Below are positions 59,335 to 64,000 of a stretch of DNA of 64,000 nucleotides, piece after piece. The stretch is from NCBI GenBank assembly GCA_022775905.1, contig JALFJX010000009.1:124001-188000 (forward strand), in the 5' to 3' direction. Origin of the DNA: Methanobrevibacter sp. (GTDB lineage: Archaea > Methanobacteriota > Methanobacteria > Methanobacteriales > Methanobacteriaceae). The first letter of the stretch is position 1. Every line of letters starts with the position of its first letter. Made by a program: the position numbers and the translations under genes. Under the pieces are notes generated by a model. The model was not told where the DNA came from. It saw only the letters and a list, made by a program, of their open reading frames with translations, and did not search any database.

Positions 59335-60084
59335 CTATTCATCACTTCCTCCAGATTCAGAACTGCCACCGCCAGAACTTGATCCTCCACCAGATGAACT
59401 GGAACCTGAACCAGAGCCTGATCCACTACCACTTCCTGAAGAACCTGAGCCAGATCCACTACCACTATCTGAATATCCTCCACTGCCTGAATAACCAGAA
59501 TCATCTGAAGAATCTGTAGTAGTCTCAATATCAGAACTTGTGGATGAATAATTGCTAGTGTAACTACGATTATATGAAGAAGTAGTTTTTGTAGTATTTT
59601 GAACAATATTTTCAGTAACATCAGGGAATGCAGTATCATCAACAATAGCTACTGAAGATGTATCGGAAAAATTATTGAAATCCAAATTAAATACACCATA
59701 ACCGACACCAACAGTGAATCCAATGACTAATACTAACAATAATAATAGTTTAAATGTTCCACTACTCATTGATTTCTTTTCTTTTTTGTTATATTTGGCA
59801 TCACCCTTTTTAGGGTTTATAATATATTTTTGAACTAAATCCTGTTCTTTTTCCTTTTGATTTTTGGTAGGTTTTTTACTTCTTTTCTTTTGAGTGGTTT
59901 TAGGAGTTGACTTACCTTGCATGGACCTAATTCTTTTAGTTGCTTCCATTGCATCAATAGAATTTAACTTGTCCTCATATTTGGAACGAAAATAACTATA
60001 TTTCTCTGGAGAAATTCTTCCAGAACGGTAATCAACTTCTAAACTATCCATAATCATTAGAAGTTTATCTCTATCATTTGGCAT
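59335..60084 (-). CDS. Membrane protein with a Gly/Ser-rich tail
   Basis: A 249-aa protein. Residues 1-60 look like an SHOCT-type short helical pair (MDSLEVDYRSGRISPEKYSYFRSKYEDKL), then a Lys-rich linker, one membrane helix (about 113-132), a Thr/Ser-rich outer segment, and a low-complexity Gly/Ser tail (about 190-249) rich in GSGSG repeats. The topology suggests a cytoplasmic helix pair and an exposed flexible tail. Function not recognised. Confidence 0.75.
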   Translation of the reverse strand: MPNDRDKLLMIMDSLEVDYRSGRISPEKYSYFRSKYEDKLNSIDAMEATKRIRSMQGKSTPKTTQKKRSKKPTKNQKEKEQDLVQKYIINPKKGDAKYNKKEKKSMSSGTFKLLLLLVLVIGFTVGVGYGVFNLDFNNFSDTSSVAIVDDTAFPDVTENIVQNTTKTTSSYNRSYTSNYSSTSSDIETTTDSSDDSGYSGSGGYSDSGSGSGSGSSGSGSGSGSGSGSSSSGGGSSSGGGSSESGGSDE

Positions 60085-60140
60085 TCCTACCCTCCCTGAA
60101 TTATTATAATAAAATTTATATTAAAACAATAATTTATAGT

Positions 60141-60947
60141 TTACCTAAATTCAGGATAAGAACCTAGAACTTTTAAAAAATAAGTTTTATCTTCTATTTC
60201 TGAAATGATTCTTTCAATAAGTTCATCATTTCTATGTCCTTTGAAATCAACGAAGAATACATATTTTCCCAAACCTTTTTTAGAAGGCCTAGACTCGATT
60301 TTAGTTAAGTTAACATTGTTTTTTTGGAAAATCCCCAATACATTATACAAACCACCAGGTTTATCTTCATAGATAGAAAAGATGATTGAAGTCTTATCTG
60401 TTCCAGTTGGCTCATGATCATCTTTTGATACAACAACAAACCTTGTTTCATTATTGTCTGTATCCTGAATATTTGGTCTGATTATTTCCAAACCATACAA
60501 TTCAGCAGCCTTTGAGTTTCCAATAGCTGCTTTGGTTTTATCACCAACAATGTTTTTTGCAGCATTAGCAGTGCTTACTGCATAATGAGGCTGAATATTG
60601 TTTTGAACAATGAATTCACGACATTGAGATATTGCCTGGGAATGAGAATAGACATCTTCAATGTCTTCCATTTTGGTTCCTGGATTTACCATCAAGTTTT
60701 GATTAATCGGGATGATTATCTCATCGGATATTTTTAAGTCGAATTTATGTGCTAGAGAATCTAATGTAATTCCTACAGGCCCTTCAATAGAGTTTTCAAT
60801 TGGAACAACACCATATAATGACTCACCATTTTCAACACTTTCCAAAACAGCAGGAATAGTACAATATGGAATCAAATTATCTCCAATCATATTAGCTGCT
60901 TCGTGGGTGAAAGTCCCTTTAGGCCCTAAGAATGAAATTACCTGTAT
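60141..60947 (-). CDS. pheA: Prephenate dehydratase with a noncanonical ATA start
   Basis: Converts prephenate to phenylpyruvate in phenylalanine synthesis. The catalytic domain (VVPIENSIEGPV, ETRFVVVSKD) and the C-terminal ACT domain (IFSIYEDKPGGLYNVLGIF, ESRPSKKGLGKYVFFVDF) are intact. From ATG 60890 the conserved N-terminal strand FLGPKGTFTHEAA would be missing. The frame is open back to 60962, but no ATG, GTG or TTG is present there. ATA 60947 stands seven bases after GGGGG and yields the full 268-residue length, so it is the likely start. Confidence 0.85.
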   Translation of the reverse strand: MQVISFLGPKGTFTHEAANMIGDNLIPYCTIPAVLESVENGESLYGVVPIENSIEGPVGITLDSLAHKFDLKISDEIIIPINQNLMVNPGTKMEDIEDVYSHSQAISQCREFIVQNNIQPHYAVSTANAAKNIVGDKTKAAIGNSKAAELYGLEIIRPNIQDTDNNETRFVVVSKDDHEPTGTDKTSIIFSIYEDKPGGLYNVLGIFQKNNVNLTKIESRPSKKGLGKYVFFVDFKGHRNDELIERIISEIEDKTYFLKVLGSYPEFR

Positions 60948-60990
60948 ATTATTACCCCCAAAATAAAATTAAAAAAAATAAAAAAAGATA

Positions 60991-61791
60991 TTAAGATTCT
61001 AATTTTGCAATTAGTCTTAATATATCTGTTTGTGTTACGATTCCAATAACTTTGCCGTCTTCAACAACAGGCAAACCATTGAATCCTGTTTCAATCATGA
61101 TTTTTGAAACTTCAGTGATTGACATTTCTTTTGATACAGAAGATGGATTTGAAGACATTACATCTTCAACAAGAACTTCTTTGATTTGAGATTTCTGATA
61201 CTTTTCAGGAACGCTTTTCCTAAAGTCAATGAATGCTCTCATCAAGTCTTTTGAAGTGATGATTCCCTTAAGTTCATCCTCTTCAATAACCGGAACTCTT
61301 CCAACTTTAGCGTCAAGCATTTGTCTTCTTGCGTGAATCAACCTGTCGCTTGGAGAGACCGCTACCACATCTTTTGTCATAATTTCCTTTACAGTAATCT
61401 TGTCAAATACAATTCCGACAGCAAGAGTTACGAAATCCGCTTTTGATACGATTCCGACCATCTTGTCATCATCTAGAACAGGAACTGAACCGATACCATT
61501 TTCAAGCATCAATTCAGCCACATCACCTAATTGCATTGTTTCTAAAACTGTAATTACATCTTTGACCATTACAGAAGAAATATGGAACCTTGACGGTGGC
61601 ATATTTTCAGATTTTGAAGATCCAAGTTTGTTGGCAATATCTCTTTCAGATATGATACCAACGAGTTCTTTATTGTTTGTTACAGGCAAACGGGAAATGT
61701 TGTGTTTGCGTAATAATTTTAATGCATCAGAAAGACTTTGATCTTTGTCTATTGTGATTAAATCTTCAGACATCAAATTCTTAATTTGCAT
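60991..61791 (-). CDS. Four-CBS-domain protein
   Basis: A 266-aa protein made only of two CBS pairs (about residues 5-130 and 135-265), with repeated LPV...GI(I/V)(S/T) units. CBS pairs bind adenosyl compounds and act as energy or ligand sensors; no catalytic domain is attached. ATG 61791 is chosen, because AAAGGAG lies eight bases before it and would directly abut an upstream ATG at 61800. Its partner, at 61826, has the same plan. Confidence 0.85.
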   Translation of the reverse strand: MQIKNLMSEDLITIDKDQSLSDALKLLRKHNISRLPVTNNKELVGIISERDIANKLGSSKSENMPPSRFHISSVMVKDVITVLETMQLGDVAELMLENGIGSVPVLDDDKMVGIVSKADFVTLAVGIVFDKITVKEIMTKDVVAVSPSDRLIHARRQMLDAKVGRVPVIEEDELKGIITSKDLMRAFIDFRKSVPEKYQKSQIKEVLVEDVMSSNPSSVSKEMSITEVSKIMIETGFNGLPVVEDGKVIGIVTQTDILRLIAKLES

Positions 61792-61825
61792 TACTATCAT
61801 CTCCTTTGAATAATTTATACAATAG

Positions 61826-62761
61826 TTATGCTCTTCTAACTGAGTTTAAGACATCTCTTTCAGTGATAATACCAACGATTTCATCATCTTTGATGATTGG
61901 TACACCACCAATATTGTTTTCAGCGAATAATTGACATAATTCACCGATAGTTATTGTTTGTTCTACTGTAATTGGGTCTTTGACCATAATGTCTGATACA
62001 GTAGTTTTTAAAACATCAGTAGCTAAATTTGAATTTAAATTATCGAATAATTCTTTTGCATTTAAGAATCTGATAACATCAGTTGATGTTAAGATACCTA
62101 ATAATTTTTTATGTGCTTTGGAAATGTCAGCTTCACCACCGACAATTGGGATTCTTCTTAATCCATTTCTAACCATGATTTTACATGCACTTTCCAATGG
62201 GGTTCCAGGAGTAGTAGTGAATACTTTAGGACTCATGTATTCGCGTACAGTTTCTTTTCCTGCTACACCCGCTAAAGACAATGCAATATCTCTTTCAGTT
62301 ACGATTCCTGTGAGTTTTTCATCAGCATCAACAAGAGGGATAGCACCTAATTGGTTATCCAACATTGTTTTGATTGTTTCGCCAATGGAAGCTTTATTAG
62401 ATAATGTGATTAAATCACGAGTCATGATCTCTTTAACAGGTTCGTTGATTGCTGCTAAAAAGTTATCTTCGTATTTTTTCTCAATAATGTTAAATTTTTT
62501 TCCTCCACCAAAGAAATCCAATATATCCATTACGGTAACAATACCTAATAATTTACCAGAACCAGGGTCAGTGATAGGTAATCTTCTGAATTCATGTTCC
62601 ATCATTACTTTTGCAGTGTCTTTGATAGATTTGGTTGGAGGAATGGAAATAACTTCTTTAGTAGCAAGAGCCATTATGTCTCCTTCCTTATCGTGAACTT
62701 TTGTCACATGTTCAACTGCGCCAGTATTTGATTTTCTATTAATGGATGTTTTATCTTTCAT
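61826..62761 (-). CDS. Four-CBS-domain protein with a charged N-terminus
   Basis: A 311-aa protein of four CBS motifs with about 20 charged residues in front. ATG 62761 (MKDKTSINRKS) has AGGTGTGAAA before it; ATG 62785 does not. Homologous in layout to the next gene, 34 bp away, so the pair may have arisen by duplication. No catalytic domain. Confidence 0.84.
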   Translation of the reverse strand: MKDKTSINRKSNTGAVEHVTKVHDKEGDIMALATKEVISIPPTKSIKDTAKVMMEHEFRRLPITDPGSGKLLGIVTVMDILDFFGGGKKFNIIEKKYEDNFLAAINEPVKEIMTRDLITLSNKASIGETIKTMLDNQLGAIPLVDADEKLTGIVTERDIALSLAGVAGKETVREYMSPKVFTTTPGTPLESACKIMVRNGLRRIPIVGGEADISKAHKKLLGILTSTDVIRFLNAKELFDNLNSNLATDVLKTTVSDIMVKDPITVEQTITIGELCQLFAENNIGGVPIIKDDEIVGIITERDVLNSVRRA

Positions 62762-62824
62762 TTTCACACCTCTACTAACAATCAATGCATCAAAAAAATA
62801 AAATCAAAATATTAAAAACAAAAT

Positions 62825-63526
62825 TCACTCGATATCCAAAATCTTATGGATTTGAGGAATGGTGGAAACATCAAAATATTGTCCAACAACTTTAGAATAA
62901 TCGAATAATCTAAAATTAATGTCTTTCCAATCACTTAGAGGACTGGAAGGTTGGATAATTACTTTAAGATTGTTTTTGTTTGAAATATTTTCTGATAATT
63001 TTTCAACTACCTCTTTAAATGATTCTATTTTTGTTGAAGGCAATATGACTACTTTACAATATACCTTTATGGACTTCTCCATTAATAAACTTACTGATTT
63101 TATCTCATTTAGTAGAATTTGCTCATCAAATTCACCGTCAAAGTGTTCAGGTAACTTAATATCTAATGAAACCATATCCAATCGTTCAATTCTATCAATA
63201 TTATTTGGTAAGGTACCATTAGTTTCAAGCATGATGTCCAAATCGGAAAGTCTACCCACCTCTGAGATAAACTCCGGATAAAGGCTAGGCTCCCCTCCGG
63301 TAAATGAAATTGTCTTGCAGTCAGGAGTTAAAATCTTATTGATTTCTTCCAAAACCTCTTCAGGAGTCATCAATTTTCCTGACTTTTCGGATTTGCTGTC
63401 ATTGGTATCACAATAGTTGCAGTTAAGGTTGCATCCTGCAAATCTGACAAAAATCTGCCTTTCACCGATTAAAAGACCTTCACCTTGAAAACTTGAAAAT
63501 ATTTCTATTACAGGAGCTTTCATCAT
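62825..63526 (-). CDS. queE: 7-carboxy-7-deazaguanine synthase QueE
   Basis: Radical SAM enzyme that makes CDG from carboxytetrahydropterin, part of archaeosine synthesis on tRNA. The 233-aa protein has FSSFQGEG, the cluster motif CNLNCNYC (about residues 32-39) and SFTGGEPSLYPEF. It overlaps the queD stop by four bases (ATGA), so translation is coupled. Length is normal. Confidence 0.93.
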   Translation of the reverse strand: MMKAPVIEIFSSFQGEGLLIGERQIFVRFAGCNLNCNYCDTNDSKSEKSGKLMTPEEVLEEINKILTPDCKTISFTGGEPSLYPEFISEVGRLSDLDIMLETNGTLPNNIDRIERLDMVSLDIKLPEHFDGEFDEQILLNEIKSVSLLMEKSIKVYCKVVILPSTKIESFKEVVEKLSENISNKNNLKVIIQPSSPLSDWKDINFRLFDYSKVVGQYFDVSTIPQIHKILDIE

Positions 63527-64000
63527 AAATCTTTCCTATATTCAGCACCTTGACCGATACCTTCATTTACGCAGACTGCAACATATTTTAAGTTATCATA
63601 ATTTTCTTCCAATAATTTTTCAGCTAAATTTTCAGCGAAATATTTTGATAGCTCTTCAGCAGAAGTATATGGAAGAGGCAATAATACGCAGTCAACAGAA
63701 GGAATTGAATATCCTTTACCATCAATTTTGAAATGAATTGTTTTATTTGCTTTCAGTTCATCGATTGAACCTGTTTCCTTATCAAAATCTTTGAATTCAA
63801 TTAAATCATTGTAAACAGGAATCAATAATCTGTGATCAAGTTCATTACATACTGCTTTTGTAAATCCTTTTACGTGTTTAAAATCAACTACAAATTCAAA
63901 TTTACCTGCTCTTTCACCTTCAATTTCAACATCTACAAAGTAAGAGTGTCCGTGAATAAATCCGCAGGATTCATGTCCTGGAATTACATGAGCAGAGGAG
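63523..64000 (-). CDS. queD: 6-carboxytetrahydropterin synthase QueD, 5' end outside window
   Basis: Partial gene; the frame stays open from the stop at 63523 to the window edge (about 158 residues). SSAHVIPGHESCGFIHGHSYFVDVEIEG near its visible N-terminus has the zinc-binding histidines and the catalytic Cys, and DHRLLIP follows. It makes the substrate of QueE. The QueD-versus-PTPS distinction rests on the queE neighbour. Confidence 0.9.
   Translation of the reverse strand, partial: SSAHVIPGHESCGFIHGHSYFVDVEIEGERAGKFEFVVDFKHVKGFTKAVCNELDHRLLIPVYNDLIEFKDFDKETGSIDELKANKTIHFKIDGKGYSIPSVDCVLLPLPYTSAEELSKYFAENLAEKLLEENYDNLKYVAVCVNEGIGQGAEYRKDL

Noticed and set aside
59338-59500. Pro/Glu-rich plus-strand ORF
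   Set aside because: It is the complement of the Gly/Ser repeat tail of the minus-strand gene.

Overview
The window looks like a chromosome segment of a hydrogenotrophic methanogen in the Methanobacteriaceae, most likely a Methanobrevibacter. The reasons are its low GC content (judged by eye), the mtrEDCBAFGH and mcrBDCGA operons lying together, a four-gene mvhDGAB hydrogenase operon, archaeal information genes (Nop5, fibrillarin, Trm1, aCPSF1, proteasome beta, ribosomal protein L10e), a B-family DNA polymerase that stops just after motif C, and one Ig-repeat adhesin-like secreted protein. From memory, gene order closely follows the MTH1116-MTH1225 part of Methanothermobacter thermautotrophicus, so this is mostly conserved core genome. 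No rRNA, tRNA, CRISPR array or transposase was seen.

Layout. Bases 1-8.1 kb hold methanofuran (mfnA), gluconeogenesis (ppsA), ribosomal, KEOPS, TmcAL-like and pyrimidine (pyrC) genes. Bases 8.2-27.2 kb, all on the minus strand, form the energy block: mvhDGAB (electrons from H2), sufCB (Fe-S assembly), a PRC-barrel gene, cobY (corrinoid), marker protein 14, mtrEDCBAFGH (Na+-pumping methyl transfer to coenzyme M) and mcrBDCGA (methane release). Bases 27.7-30.5 kb carry mmp10, the radical SAM enzyme that methylates an McrA arginine, and mmp7, an McrA-activation partner, with an unrecognised 172-aa protein. Bases 30.5-49.9 kb mix cofactor genes (comB, mptA, cofG, comC), tRNA modification (Ncs6-like, Trm1, Taw2), membrane proteins, Lrp, proteasome beta, aCPSF1, purM and the adhesin. 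Bases 49.9-64 kb hold polB1, an AI-2E-family transporter, pyrDK, nop5-flpA, a gene-poor gap with a candidate small RNA, a frameshifted coaBC, two envelope proteins, pheA, two four-CBS proteins and queD-queE (archaeosine).

The genes work together: mvh feeds heterodisulfide reduction, mtr and mcr carry out the last two methanogenic steps, and the neighbours make or mature the needed cofactors and modifications. The observations most worth checking are: (1) a hairpin small-RNA candidate at 57067-57150 whose loop carries two tandem motifs that can pair with the mcr 5' leader; (2) two mutually exclusive hairpins in that mcr leader; (3) a single-base frameshift separating the CoaC and CoaB domains of an otherwise fused essential enzyme; (4) a prephenate dehydratase that seems to start at ATA behind an ideal Shine-Dalgarno; and (5) a palindrome and long structured leader before mvhDGAB. 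I did not find a clearly new multi-gene system; the novelty here is mainly in RNA and regulation.
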